Assembly (NCBI RefSeq): GCF_000952855.1
Contig: NZ_JSVU01000003.1
Coordinates: forward strand, 62,001 to 126,000
Reading direction: 5' to 3'
Source: Aequorivita vladivostokensis
GTDB taxonomy: Bacteria; Bacteroidota; Bacteroidia; Flavobacteriales; Flavobacteriaceae
Length of the DNA: 64,000 nt
In this document: piece by piece, positions 42,186-49,743 of the stretch
Layout of the letters: every line of letters begins with the position of its first letter
Numbering within the stretch: the stretch's first letter is position 1
Notes under the pieces: model-generated
What the model was told of the DNA's origin: nothing
Database searches by the model: none
What the model saw: the letters and a program-made list of their open reading frames with translations, nothing else
Translations under genes and position numbers: made by a program

Positions 42186-42234
42186 TGAGGATGAGAATTG
42201 GGACGTTAGACGTGAGATTTGGGACGTGAGTTTT
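42186..42234. repeat. 7-bp repeat array, GGGACGT type, at the asnB stop codon
   Basis: Heptamers GGGACGT, TAGACGT, GAGATTT, GGGACGT follow in register immediately after the asnB stop codon. Confidence 0.7.
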
Positions 42235-42320
42235 AATTTTTGTTCATGAAAGAATTTTTTTTTGTATATTTAAACTATCCATAAAATTTGCCATAATTTT
42301 AAAATTTAATTAAACATTAT

Positions 42321-42356
42321 GACGCCAGCGAAGAAAACTATCGCTGGCGTTTTTAT
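42321..42356. terminator. Terminator between asnB and the cupin gene
   Basis: A perfect 10-bp stem (ACGCCAGCGA with TCGCTGGCGT) and a T-run on the plus side, between convergent genes. Confidence 0.88.
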
Positions 42357-42790
42357 TGAACTTTGATGTTCATATCAAATGCTTCGGCAGTTTCAATTAC
42401 TTTCTGGACAATTTCGGGAGTATGGGACTTCTCTCGGGCATTTTCTATTTCAGCAGGTATTCCTACGGCATCAAAAAATCCTTTAAATCCCTTGGGACTC
42501 TGAATATTTATCCACTTACAGGGTAAATTGCTATTATTTGAAAAAGTATGCAGCGTTTTAGGGGGAATGTCGAGCGACTCTCCCGCTTTAACAATTTTTA
42601 CTTCACCGTTTACTAAAAATTCCATTTCACCGTCAAATATCACGAATGATTCCTTGAAGTTGTTGTGAAAATGCGGTGGAGGTCCTTGAATATGTGCGGG
42701 AGTTTCTGCCAGCATCAAATCGAAGTCCCCGGATGTCTCGTGGGTGGTTATTTTATGGACCAATACCCATTTAGTAGTTTGATTATTCAT
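42353..42790 (-). CDS. Cupin-domain protein
   Basis: 145 residues from ATG 42790; 17 further in-frame residues upstream would run through the promoter and operator, so they are rejected. Single cupin barrel: 'PPPHFHNNFKESFVIFDGEMEFLVNGE' supplies the His-x-His and Glu metal ligands and 'LDIPPKTLHTFSN' the last His. Many such proteins are dioxygenases or isomerases; the substrate is unknown. It is divergent from a TetR gene and shares a short control region with two matching operators, so it is probably the regulator's target. Confidence 0.85.
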   Translation of the reverse strand: MNNQTTKWVLVHKITTHETSGDFDLMLAETPAHIQGPPPHFHNNFKESFVIFDGEMEFLVNGEVKIVKAGESLDIPPKTLHTFSNNSNLPCKWINIQSPKGFKGFFDAVGIPAEIENAREKSHTPEIVQKVIETAEAFDMNIKVQ

Positions 42791-42791
42791 T

Positions 42792-42814
42792 TTATGAGAT
42801 TTTTGTCTCACAAA
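42792..42814. promoter_or_regulatory. Putative TetR operator, copy 1
   Basis: TTATGAGATTTTTGTCTCAC: arms TTATGAGA and TCTCACAA are complementary at 7 of 8 positions. It overlaps the -7 box of the cupin promoter and is nearly identical to copy 2 at 42845-42868. Confidence 0.7.
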
Positions 42815-42841
42815 CTTAAAATACAATTTTGAAAAAACCAA
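42811..42841 (-). promoter_or_regulatory. Promoter of the cupin gene
   Basis: On the minus strand: TTG at 42839-42841 and a perfect TAAGTTTG at 42811-42818, spacing 20 bp, 20 bp before ATG 42790. Confidence 0.7.
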
Positions 42842-42844
42842 GTT

Positions 42845-42868
42845 TTATGAGATATTTGTCTTATGAAA
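42845..42868. promoter_or_regulatory. Putative TetR operator, copy 2, over the regulator's start
   Basis: TTATGAGATATTTGTCTTAT followed by GAAA: a near-copy of 42792-42814 that covers the probable -7 box (GATATTTG, 42851-42858) and the ATG (42863) of the TetR gene, so binding would repress both divergent genes. Confidence 0.7.
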
Positions 42869-43459
42869 AAGGAATATTTTAAATCCGGTCGGATAAATCA
42901 AAAATTAGAAACGAGAAATAAAATATTAAACAGCGCCCAATATTTTCTAAATAGAGGTTTAGAATTTACGCTGGAAGATATTGCCAAAGAATGTGGTATT
43001 TCAAGGGCTACAGTTTATCGCTATTATTCAAACATTGAAATTTTAGTGAATGAGGCCGCTCTCAATATCCAAACAGAAAATCCAGATAAAATTGTTGAAA
43101 ATATCAAAGAGGATAGTCTTGAGGATAGGATTCTTTACATCCAAAATTATTATAACACATTGGCCATAGAACATGAAAGCGCATTTCGAAAATATCTAAG
43201 CTCGGTCATAACCTCAAATCCATCAGAAATAAAACGAGGTGCAAGACGCAATAAAACGCTACAGCTTGCCTTTGAAAATACATCCATCGATAACAAGGAA
43301 AGCGAAAAATTAATAAATCTGTTAACTATTTTAATGGGAATTGAACCTTTAATAGTCACTAAAGATGTTGTTGGCCTAAATAATAAACAATCGATGGAAA
43401 TCATGAAATGGGGCGTGCAATTAATTTTGAAAGGTTACTTTGCATCAAAAAAGGAATAG
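42863..43459 (+). CDS. TetR/AcrR family transcriptional regulator
   Basis: 198 residues. The N-terminal helix-turn-helix is clear: 'ETRNKILNSAQYFLNRGLEFTLEDIAKECGISRATVYRYYSNIEIL' (about 14-60). The C-terminal ligand domain is helical and unassigned. It is divergent from the cupin gene, with two near-identical operator-like inverted repeats in the 72-bp gap, one covering its own start codon. The likely transcript is almost leaderless (4 bp between the -7 box and ATG). The gene is AT-rich relative to asnB. Confidence 0.9.
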   Translation: MKKEYFKSGRINQKLETRNKILNSAQYFLNRGLEFTLEDIAKECGISRATVYRYYSNIEILVNEAALNIQTENPDKIVENIKEDSLEDRILYIQNYYNTLAIEHESAFRKYLSSVITSNPSEIKRGARRNKTLQLAFENTSIDNKESEKLINLLTILMGIEPLIVTKDVVGLNNKQSMEIMKWGVQLILKGYFASKKE

Positions 43460-43633
43460 CAGATTCCCAACCTAATCAAGCAACCAGAAATTTCTCGAAT
43501 TTTTTGCAATTATCTCATTCTCAATGTGCTTATTCCCCAAAAAAAAGATAAAATCAGTTCCATTATAGAACGTTTTCAAAAAGAAAAAATAAAAAATACG
43601 TACCTTTAAGGAAACCATCCAACCGAAAGAGCC

Positions 43634-44029
43634 ATGGGCATGTTTCATTATTACAAATTTCCGGAATCAGAAGTTTTCATTTTTGATAACTTTATCGTGA
43701 ATCAATTTGAGGAAGGCGTAACCGTAACTCCGGAGCACAATGATAAGCTCTGAAAAGTTTTGGATGAACATTTTGCAAACAAAAAGGTAGTATATATTTC
43801 CAACAGATACTTTAACTACGCCGTGGATCCGCTCACCTATCTCGAAACCTCCAAAATACACAAACTGATTGCCATAGCCATAGTGGCCAAAACCGACCTC
43901 GCAAAGTCAAACGCCAGATTGGAAAGCATGTTCTACAAGAAAAAATTTGAAGTATTCGACACACTCAGCGAAGCTATGGCCTGGGTACAAAAAGAACTGG
44001 TCAATAGTGAGATAAATGAAGGAAGTTAA
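43634..44029 (+). pseudogene. SpoIIAA/STAS-like gene interrupted by TGA
   Basis: One continuous frame from ATG 43634 to TAA 44029 (131 codons) is interrupted by a single TGA at 43751-43753, after residue 39 (...PEHNDKL stop KVLDEHF...). The whole is homologous to the intact gene at 49744-50148: both share 'VYISNR', a Tyr-x-x-x-P motif, an 'A-VVK'-like strand and a C-terminal 'K-F(E/Q)-FD-L-EA--W'. Without the stop it would be a normal-length paralogue. A decayed gene is the simplest reading; an internal ATG (43763) could still give a shorter protein of 89 residues. A -7-like element (TACCTTTA, 43601-43608) lies upstream. Confidence 0.7.
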
Positions 44030-44106
44030 ACTTTATTAATTCTAAAAAAGACCAATTTTTCTCGAAGTATTTTCCCGTATTGCTACCCTATATATTCCTT
44101 AGTCTA

Positions 44107-44967
44107 TTAGCGTTTCCGAAATACAACAATATCTTGATATTCCGCTTTGGAATTATCACATACTTTATCTTTCCAGAATCCATCGATAATATTTATTAAC
44201 TCAAAATTTTCAAGAGAAAGCATCTTGGACAATTTTGTCTTGTGAATAGCGATGTTTCCCGATTTCACATTCTCACTCATCAACCTAAAACCATCCTTTT
44301 TAATGGGAAAACTGAAATCTTTTTTAGTTGAAATAAATGTTTCTGAGAACTCATCATAGAGAAAAAATGTAGAAAAACAAACCCCACCATGTTTCAAAAC
44401 CCTATTTATCTGATTGAAATAATGCTGTATCTCCTCAATCTGCATGTGGGTAAAGACTGAAAAGGAGAAGGCCACATCTATGGACTTGTCCGCATAGGGA
44501 AAAATAAATTCCGTTGCCTTTAACGTTGCCGTATTATAAAGGTCATTAAAAAGCGGAACATATTTAAAATTAAAATTAGCGTTTTCTTTATGTATTCGTG
44601 AATTGCACCACTGTACGCCTCTTTCCACCACATCAAAACCATCGTAGCTTCCATTTTGGTTTAAATAACCGGTCAGTGCAATCGCCGTCCTGCCTATGCC
44701 ACTGCCAATGTCCAAAACACTGTGGTCAGGTTGAAGCCTGGCGTGTTCCTTCAACATTTCTAATTGTTGTTGCCCTTGTTTCAAATAATCCTCAGCGCTC
44801 GCTGGCGAACCCGTATAGATATAGCCGCGCGGCGGAACATATTTGTGTCGTTTACCTGTAATACCATCCAAAATATCTTTTGGCAAATAGTAAAGCCGTC
44901 TAATAAAAAACCGTTGGTCTGCCGAAAGCGAATACCATATACTGCGCAAGTTGAATAGTTTATTCAT
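44107..44967 (-). CDS. Class I SAM-dependent methyltransferase
   Basis: 286 residues. Motif I 'VLDIGSGIGRTAIAL' at about 84-98, an acidic residue at 'GSYDGFDVVERG' (motif II) and 'VAFSFSVFTHMQIEEIQHYFNQINRVLKHGG' (post-motifs), the Methyltransf_11/25 layout. The N-terminal 70 residues ('RFFIRRLYYLPKDILDGITGKRHKYVPPRGYIYTGS') are basic. The substrate is unknown; similar proteins occur with polysaccharide or glycan genes, none of which are adjacent. AT-rich. Confidence 0.85.
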   Translation of the reverse strand: MNKLFNLRSIWYSLSADQRFFIRRLYYLPKDILDGITGKRHKYVPPRGYIYTGSPASAEDYLKQGQQQLEMLKEHARLQPDHSVLDIGSGIGRTAIALTGYLNQNGSYDGFDVVERGVQWCNSRIHKENANFNFKYVPLFNDLYNTATLKATEFIFPYADKSIDVAFSFSVFTHMQIEEIQHYFNQINRVLKHGGVCFSTFFLYDEFSETFISTKKDFSFPIKKDGFRLMSENVKSGNIAIHKTKLSKMLSLENFELINIIDGFWKDKVCDNSKAEYQDIVVFRKR

Positions 44968-45013
44968 TGTAAGTGAAGAGTTGGTGCATTAAATTATAGT
45001 TTCCTGATTACTG

Positions 45014-45055
45014 TGTACTGATACTGAATACTGAATACTGAATACTGAGTACTGA
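45014..45055. repeat. 7-bp repeat array, ATACTGA type
   Basis: Six heptamers (TGTACTG, four ATACTGA, GTACTGA) end exactly at the menB stop codon (45056). Confidence 0.92.
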
Positions 45056-45895
45056 CTACGGCAACCACTTCTTATCAAAATTTGGCTTCCGTTTTTCAAG
45101 AAAGGCATCACGGCCTTCTTTCGCCTCTTCCGTCATATAAGCAAGGCGCGTAGCTTCCCCCGCAAACACTTGTTGGCCCACCATTCCGTCATCGGTTAGG
45201 TTCATTGCGAATTTTAACATTTTAATGGAAGTAGGACTTTTTGCAAGAATCTCCTGCGCCCATTGATAAGCTGTATCCTCAAGTTCGTCGTGCGAAATTA
45301 CGGCATTCACCATTCCCATCTCAAAAGCTTCCTGTGCCGAGTAATTTCTTCCGAGGAAAAAGATTTCACGTGCCCGCTTCTGCCCAACCATTTTGGCCAA
45401 ATAAGCACTTCCGTAGCCGCCGTCAAAACTGGTTACATCGGCATCGGTCTGTTTAAAGATTGCATGTTCCTTACTCGCCAAGGTTAAATCGCAGACCACG
45501 TGCAGACTGTGTCCACCACCCACGGCCCAACCCGGAACCACACATATAACTGCTTTCGGCATAAACCGAATCAAGCGTTGCACGTCAAGAATATTCAAAC
45601 GGTGATACCCATCCTCGCCCACATAGCCTTGATGGCCACGGGCCTTTTGGTCGCCACCACTGCAAAAACTGTACACCCCGTCCTTGGACGAAGGTCCTTC
45701 GGCGGAAAGCAGCACCACGCCTATGGAAGTATCCTCCTGCGCATCGTGAAAGGCATCGAGCAATTCAGCCGTAGTTTTTGGGCGAAACGCATTGCGCACA
45801 TCGGGCCTGTTAAAAGCGATTCGCGCCACGCCGTTTGATTTTTTATAGGTAATATCTGTATATTCTTTAGCCGTTTTCCAGTTGGGTGTAGCCAT
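45056..45895 (-). CDS. menB: 1,4-dihydroxy-2-naphthoyl-CoA synthase
   Basis: 279 residues from ATG 45895; an upstream ATG (45916) lies inside the -7 box and is rejected. It closes the ring of o-succinylbenzoyl-CoA in menaquinone synthesis. Crotonase fold with the MenB signatures 'VYSFCSGGDQKARGHQGYVG', 'VVPGWAVGGGHSLHVVCDLTLAS' and 'FKQTDADVTSFDGGYGSAYLA', and the C-terminal 'KRKPNFDKKWLP'. It is separated from menF-menD (about 50-53 kb) by unrelated genes and has its own promoter element. Confidence 0.96.
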   Translation of the reverse strand: MATPNWKTAKEYTDITYKKSNGVARIAFNRPDVRNAFRPKTTAELLDAFHDAQEDTSIGVVLLSAEGPSSKDGVYSFCSGGDQKARGHQGYVGEDGYHRLNILDVQRLIRFMPKAVICVVPGWAVGGGHSLHVVCDLTLASKEHAIFKQTDADVTSFDGGYGSAYLAKMVGQKRAREIFFLGRNYSAQEAFEMGMVNAVISHDELEDTAYQWAQEILAKSPTSIKMLKFAMNLTDDGMVGQQVFAGEATRLAYMTEEAKEGRDAFLEKRKPNFDKKWLP

Positions 45896-45913
45896 AATTG
45901 TTATTTTTGTTTT

Positions 45914-45921
45914 CAAAGATA
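45914..45921 (-). promoter_or_regulatory. -7 element of menB (TATCTTTG)
   Basis: A perfect TAnnTTTG on the minus strand, 18 bp before ATG 45895; no convincing -33 element. Confidence 0.5.
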
Positions 45922-46082
45922 GAAGATATTGTTTATTATTATTTTCTATTTTTTTGAAATGATCGTAAAAACCTCTGCGTTCTCTGCGCCTCAGCGGTGA
46001 TATTTACCACAAAGGCGCAGTGAAGGCAAAGAAAAACACCTTCGAAATCTCCAAAATAAATAATAACAATAAAAAATAAACA

Positions 46083-47201
46083 ATGCGAAGCATCCTCTTC
46101 TTCTTCGGAATTCTTTTCACATTAAACCTAACCGCCCAAGAAACCTACAAATTCACAACGGTTACTGACCTTGAAACGACGCCCGTTATAAGCCAGGGCA
46201 TCACGGGAACTTGCTGGAGCTTCAGCAGTATTTCGTTTTTGGAAAGTGAAATTATGCGCCTGACGGGACGGAGCATTGATTTAAGCGAAATGTACCAAGT
46301 GCGGAACACTTATCCCCTAAAAGCCGAAAATTATATTATGCGTCAAGGAAAAGCGCAGTTTAGCGAGGGAGGCCTGGCACACGATGTGATGAATTCGGTG
46401 GCAAAAAATGGTCTGGTTCCCCAAGAAGCGTTTAGTGGCCTGTTTTTGGGAGAAAACAAATACAACCACGCTGAATTGGTTGCCGTACTTGAAGCAATGT
46501 TGAAAACTTACGTTGACAATCCGGGACGAAAACTCAGCCAGAAATGGCGTGCCGCAATTGAGGGCGTGCTTGATGTGTACATCGGCAAAAATGTGGACAG
46601 CTTTACCTTTGAAGGGAAACGATATACGCCCCAAACCTTTCTGGCGATGACCAATATCCAACCGGCAGATTATGTAAGTATCACCAGTTTTACACACGAG
46701 CCGTTTTATTCAAAATTTATTTTGAACATCCCCGACAACTGGAGCAACGGTAGTTTTTACAATGTTCCGTTGGATGAAATGATGGCGACCATAGACAATG
46801 CTTTGGAAAACGGGTTTACCGTTGAATTGGATTGCGATGTAAGCGAGCGCAGTTTTTCGTCAAAAGACGGGGTGGCCGTTATTCCCGAAAATGAGGAAAA
46901 TACCTTAAAGGCCCTACACAGCACCTATCCCGAAAAGGAAATTACACAACAATACCGCCAAGAGGAGTTTGAGAATTACAACACTACCGATGACCATTTA
47001 ATGCACATAACGGGAATGCTCCTCGATCAGCACGGTACCAAATATTACAAGGTAAAAAACAGTTGGGGCACAGATGAAACGCGTGTTGCCAATGGCGGAT
47101 ATGTTTATTTTAGCGAGCCGTATATGCGGTTAAAGGCCGTTAGCGTTACCGTCCACAAAGATGCGCTACCAAAGGAAACATCTAAAAAATTAAATTTATA
47201 A
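46083..47201 (+). CDS. Secreted C1-family (bleomycin-hydrolase-like) cysteine peptidase
   Basis: 372 residues. Signal peptide (MRSILFFFGILFTLNLTAQ). Papain-fold catalytic set: Gln38 and Cys44 in 'QGITGTCWSFSS', His308 in 'DDHLMHITGM', Asn326 in 'VKNSWG'. The layout matches aminopeptidase C/bleomycin hydrolase, though shorter than cytoplasmic members (about 450), and the signal peptide places it in the periplasm or outside. The start follows a repeat-like stretch (CTCTGCGTTCTCTGCGCCTC) in the divergent gap with menB. Confidence 0.9.
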   Translation: MRSILFFFGILFTLNLTAQETYKFTTVTDLETTPVISQGITGTCWSFSSISFLESEIMRLTGRSIDLSEMYQVRNTYPLKAENYIMRQGKAQFSEGGLAHDVMNSVAKNGLVPQEAFSGLFLGENKYNHAELVAVLEAMLKTYVDNPGRKLSQKWRAAIEGVLDVYIGKNVDSFTFEGKRYTPQTFLAMTNIQPADYVSITSFTHEPFYSKFILNIPDNWSNGSFYNVPLDEMMATIDNALENGFTVELDCDVSERSFSSKDGVAVIPENEENTLKALHSTYPEKEITQQYRQEEFENYNTTDDHLMHITGMLLDQHGTKYYKVKNSWGTDETRVANGGYVYFSEPYMRLKAVSVTVHKDALPKETSKKLNL

Positions 47202-47222
47202 AAACAAAATCCTCCATATCAC

Positions 47223-47262
47223 AGCCCTTCCAAAGTTTTAATTTTGAAAGGGTTCATTTTTT
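47223..47262 (+). terminator. Probable terminator after the cysteine peptidase
   Basis: Stem CCCTTCCAAA with TTTGAAAGGG (one mismatch), then TTCATTTTTTT. Confidence 0.6.
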
Positions 47263-47263
47263 T

Positions 47264-47331
47264 CTACCACCCACTACCCACTACCCACTACCTACTACCT
47301 ACTACCTACTACCTACTACCTAACTACCCAC
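47264..47331. repeat. 7-bp repeat array, CTACCCA/CTACCTA type
   Basis: Nine to ten heptamers, CTACCAC, CCACTAC and CCTACTA phases, in nearly perfect register between the cysteine peptidase terminator and the next gene's promoter. Confidence 0.92.
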
Positions 47332-47354
47332 TTTAAACTTGGAACAAATTTTGT

Positions 47355-47362
47355 TATATTTG
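47355..47362 (+). promoter_or_regulatory. -7 element (TATATTTG) 5 bp before ATG
   Basis: A perfect TAnnTTTG; ATG at 47368 follows after 5 bp, implying a leaderless message. A TTG at 47339 is too close (13 bp) to be a good -33 box. Confidence 0.5.
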
Positions 47363-47367
47363 ACCCG

Positions 47368-47817
47368 ATGAAAAAGTTGCTATTTCTTCTTTTGTTGTTT
47401 CCGCTGATAGCTTCGGCACAGTTAGACTTTGAGTCCAATAAATTTAAATTGGATTTCGTGAAACTGCCTGAAATTGAAAGTCTAATGAGCACTTCATTAC
47501 TATCCAACGCCGATTTTTCAAAACGAAATTCAAACAAGCTGCCTTCTTTTAAGATGAATAAAAACAACTACCGCGAACCGGTGAGTATGTATGAGGCAAT
47601 GTCCGCAAGTGAAAATTATGTGAAATCTGACCTTAAAATTTCTTTGGACCCAAAGGAATACGGCGTCTATGGCAACAGCAGTTATAGTGCCGATGGCTCA
47701 ACCAAGGTTAAAAACATCGCTTACAAAGACGCTTCCCGTGGTTTTCTTTTTGCCGACTCCTGTCCTCCCTACGGCGTGTGCCCACGCTGCGCTCCCTACC
47801 GTATTCACGGCTATTAA
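47368..47817 (+). CDS. Secreted hypothetical protein with Cys-rich tail
   Basis: 149 residues with a signal peptide (MKKLLFLLLLFPLIASAQ). The middle is polar with no known domain. The tail 'DSCPPYGVCPRCAPYRIHGY' has three cysteines and prolines and could bind a metal or form disulfides. It starts 5 bp after a promoter box. Function unknown. Confidence 0.65.
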   Translation: MKKLLFLLLLFPLIASAQLDFESNKFKLDFVKLPEIESLMSTSLLSNADFSKRNSNKLPSFKMNKNNYREPVSMYEAMSASENYVKSDLKISLDPKEYGVYGNSSYSADGSTKVKNIAYKDASRGFLFADSCPPYGVCPRCAPYRIHGY

Positions 47818-47845
47818 TTCCATTTAATTATAAAATTTTAGAAAA

Positions 47846-47926
47846 ATGACTAAGTTTTATCGCTTAATGTTAGGAATCCTTACTATATTTGTCCAAGCGA
47901 TATTGCCATATCTAAATCCTTATTAA
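47846..47926 (+). CDS. Possible 26-residue hydrophobic peptide
   Basis: ATG 47846 to TAA 47926 encodes a 26-residue peptide (begins MTKFYRLMLGILTIFVQ, ends LPYLNPY) with one transmembrane-like segment. It ends 2 bp before the thioredoxin-like ATG. A promoter box (TATATTTG, 47884-47891) lies inside it, so the frame may be fortuitous. Confidence 0.3.
   Translation: MTKFYRLMLGILTIFVQAILPYLNPY
47884..47891 (+). promoter_or_regulatory. -7 element of the thioredoxin-like gene
   Basis: A perfect TATATTTG, 37 bp before ATG 47929. Confidence 0.45.
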
Positions 47927-47928
47927 TT

Positions 47929-48162
47929 ATGAAAAAATCTGTTTTTTATCACGCCGGTTGCCCCGTATGTGTAAGCGCGGAGCACGAAATCCTTGAATTG
48001 ATGAATCCCGAAACCATTGAGGTGGTCCATTTGGGAGAGGATAAATCGAAAATTACACAAGCTGAAAACGCTGGGGTAAAATCTGTTCCGGCATTGGTTA
48101 CGCCCACTGGAAATGTACTTCATATAAATTATGGAGCTTCCATGGCGGATGTAAAAGGTTGA
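47929..48162 (+). CDS. Small thioredoxin/glutaredoxin-like protein
   Basis: 77 residues, no signal peptide. The active site 'HAGCPVC' is near the N-terminus and the cis-Pro loop 'VKSVPALVTPTGN' follows, so it is a compact glutaredoxin-type thiol oxidoreductase. It precedes a MarR-type regulator with a C-terminal Cys cluster; a shared redox-linked role is possible but inferred. Confidence 0.8.
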   Translation: MKKSVFYHAGCPVCVSAEHEILELMNPETIEVVHLGEDKSKITQAENAGVKSVPALVTPTGNVLHINYGASMADVKG

Positions 48163-48180
48163 AAAATCAATTAGGATTAC

Positions 48181-48215
48181 TAACTTTGCCTGTTAGGGCT
48201 TACCCCTTAACAGGC
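48181..48215 (+). promoter_or_regulatory. Promoter box plus palindromic operator of the MarR gene
   Basis: A perfect TAACTTTG (48181-48188) is followed at once by an inverted repeat, GCCTGTTAGGG (48188-48198) with CCCTTAACAGGC (48204-48215). Placed over the transcription start, it is a good candidate for autoregulation by the MarR protein; as RNA it would be a hairpin at the 5' end. Confidence 0.55.
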
Positions 48216-48221
48216 TTTATT

Positions 48222-48830
48222 ATGGAAAAAAGTGTTTTCGATACCTCTTTTCAGCAGGAAAGTGTGAGCAACAAGATAGTGGTTGGCCTGGAACGGATTT
48301 CAGAAGTATTCCGTACTCTACTCTGGGCCGAAGCAAAAAAAGCTGGCGTGAGCCCCATCCAGATCCAGATCCTCATTTTTGTTGCCTATCATAAAAGTTC
48401 GCTCTGCACGGTGAGTTATCTCGCAAAGGAATTTGACGTTACCAAACCTACCATCAGCGATGCGGTGAAATCTTTAAAACAAAAAAAATTGATTTTAAAG
48501 GATTATTCAAATTCCGATAGCAGAAGTTATCTGATAGCGCTTTCTGAAAAGGGAAAACAATTGGTTTCGGTAACCGAGAATTACGCAAATCCGCTAAAAA
48601 AACAGTTCGACACTTTTGACGCAGCCCAATTGGAAACTGTTTATGAAACCATTGTAAAACTTATTTACAATTTGAACAAAGCTGGAATAATCAGCGTGCA
48701 GCGGATGTGTTTTGCCTGTAAGTTCCACACGAAACAAGATGGAGGCGATTATTGCGAATATCTTCAGAAACCTTTAAACACCGAAACCATACGCATTGAC
48801 TGTCCAGAATTTGAGGAAAAGCCTGGCTAA
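48222..48830 (+). CDS. MarR-family regulator with C-terminal cysteine cluster
   Basis: 202 residues from ATG 48222. An in-frame TTG at 48159 lies upstream of the promoter and is rejected. The winged helix-turn-helix is in 'AYHKSSLCTVSYLAKEFDVTKPTISDAVKSLKQKKLILKDYSNSDSRSYLIALSEKG'. The C-terminal tail carries 'RMCFACKFHTKQDGGDYCEYL' and 'RIDCPEFEE', four cysteines (C-x2-C, C, C) suited to a Zn or Fe-S site. This could make it a redox- or metal-responsive regulator (inference). It ends with a 4-bp overlap with the convergent cvfB gene. Confidence 0.85.
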   Translation: MEKSVFDTSFQQESVSNKIVVGLERISEVFRTLLWAEAKKAGVSPIQIQILIFVAYHKSSLCTVSYLAKEFDVTKPTISDAVKSLKQKKLILKDYSNSDSRSYLIALSEKGKQLVSVTENYANPLKKQFDTFDAAQLETVYETIVKLIYNLNKAGIISVQRMCFACKFHTKQDGGDYCEYLQKPLNTETIRIDCPEFEEKPG

Positions 48831-49657
48831 ATCAGCTCAATTCCATCTTCCTTAATTATAATCTGCTTGTCTTTATAAAGCGTGCCGATTGCCTTTTTAA
48901 AACTCTTTTTGCTCATCCCAAGCATGTTTTTGATAGTGTCAGGATCCGTTTTGTCGTGAAGTGGCAAAAAACCACCGGCAGCCTCCAATTCCTCGCGGAT
49001 AAAATTGGCGTTCGGCTCAATGCTTTTATAGCCCGGCGTTTGCAGTACGATATCAATTTTATTGTCGGGACGAATTTTTTTTATAAAAGCCTTCATCTTA
49101 TCCCCCGTACGGATATCCTCAAAAATATCTTCAATATATATTAGCCCTTTATGTTGCCCATTCACAATAACGTTCGCACCTTTTTCAGTTAAGTGCGTAA
49201 CCAAAATATCTACTTCCTGAAACGGTTCTACGGTCAAGTTTTCATTTTGGAGAAAATGGTTCGTCTTGCTGCTTCCCACCAATCGATTGGTTTTTTCGTC
49301 AATATATAAATAGACAATGTACCAGTTACCCTTCTTCATGGGCCGCGCCTGTTCTTTAAAAGGAACAAATAGTTGCTTTTCCAGGCCCCAATCCATAAAG
49401 GCGCCATATTCGGTTACATCGCTGCAATGCAAGTACCCAAAGGTGTTCAATTGAAGAAAGGGATCCAGCGTTGTGGCAATGGGCCGCTCTTCGTTATCCA
49501 AGTATATAAAGACGGTAATCTCATCGCCTATTTCGTATTCCTCTGGTTTGTATTTATGCGGCAAAAGCACCACATTTTCCTCGTCATCGCCCAAATATAG
49601 ACCCGGTTCGGTTTCCCGAAGAATCTCCAAAGTATTGTATTCGCCCAGTTTTATCAT
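48827..49657 (-). CDS. cvfB: CvfB-type S1-domain RNA-binding protein
   Basis: 276 residues. Tandem S1-like domains ('VTEYGAFMDWGLEKQLFVPFKEQARPMKKGNWYIVYLYID' and 'GANVIVNGQHKGLIYIEDIFEDIRTGDKMKAFIKKIRPDNKIDI') are followed by a C-terminal winged-helix ('GMSKKSFKKAIGTLYKDKQIIIKEDGIELI'). This is the CvfB layout, whose members bind RNA and affect virulence gene expression in Gram-positive bacteria; the role here is unknown. The start is 5 bp from a perfect TACCTTTG (49663-49670, minus strand). Confidence 0.88.
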   Translation of the reverse strand: MIKLGEYNTLEILRETEPGLYLGDDEENVVLLPHKYKPEEYEIGDEITVFIYLDNEERPIATTLDPFLQLNTFGYLHCSDVTEYGAFMDWGLEKQLFVPFKEQARPMKKGNWYIVYLYIDEKTNRLVGSSKTNHFLQNENLTVEPFQEVDILVTHLTEKGANVIVNGQHKGLIYIEDIFEDIRTGDKMKAFIKKIRPDNKIDIVLQTPGYKSIEPNANFIREELEAAGGFLPLHDKTDPDTIKNMLGMSKKSFKKAIGTLYKDKQIIIKEDGIELI

Positions 49658-49662
49658 AGTTG

Positions 49663-49670
49663 CAAAGGTA
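49663..49670 (-). promoter_or_regulatory. -7 element of cvfB, 5 bp before ATG
   Basis: A perfect TACCTTTG on the minus strand; ATG 49657 follows after 5 bp, so the transcript would be leaderless. Confidence 0.55.
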
Positions 49671-49743
49671 CTGTATTCTTATCAAAAAAAAGTGTACACC
49701 ACGTATATACAAATCAAACTTAAAATGTAAATTCACGTTGAAA

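Noticed and set aside
43751-43753. Selenocysteine or programmed readthrough at TGA
   Set aside because: The intact paralogue has no Cys at this point, no SECIS-like hairpin was recognised and no selenoprotein genes are present; decay or sequencing error is simpler.
45960-46040. Terminator or small RNA in the menB-cysteine peptidase gap
   Set aside because: The CTCTGCGTTCTCTGCGCC and GGCGCAGTGAAGGCAAAG stretches resemble dispersed repeats but give no stable stem with a T-run, and the flanking genes are divergent here.
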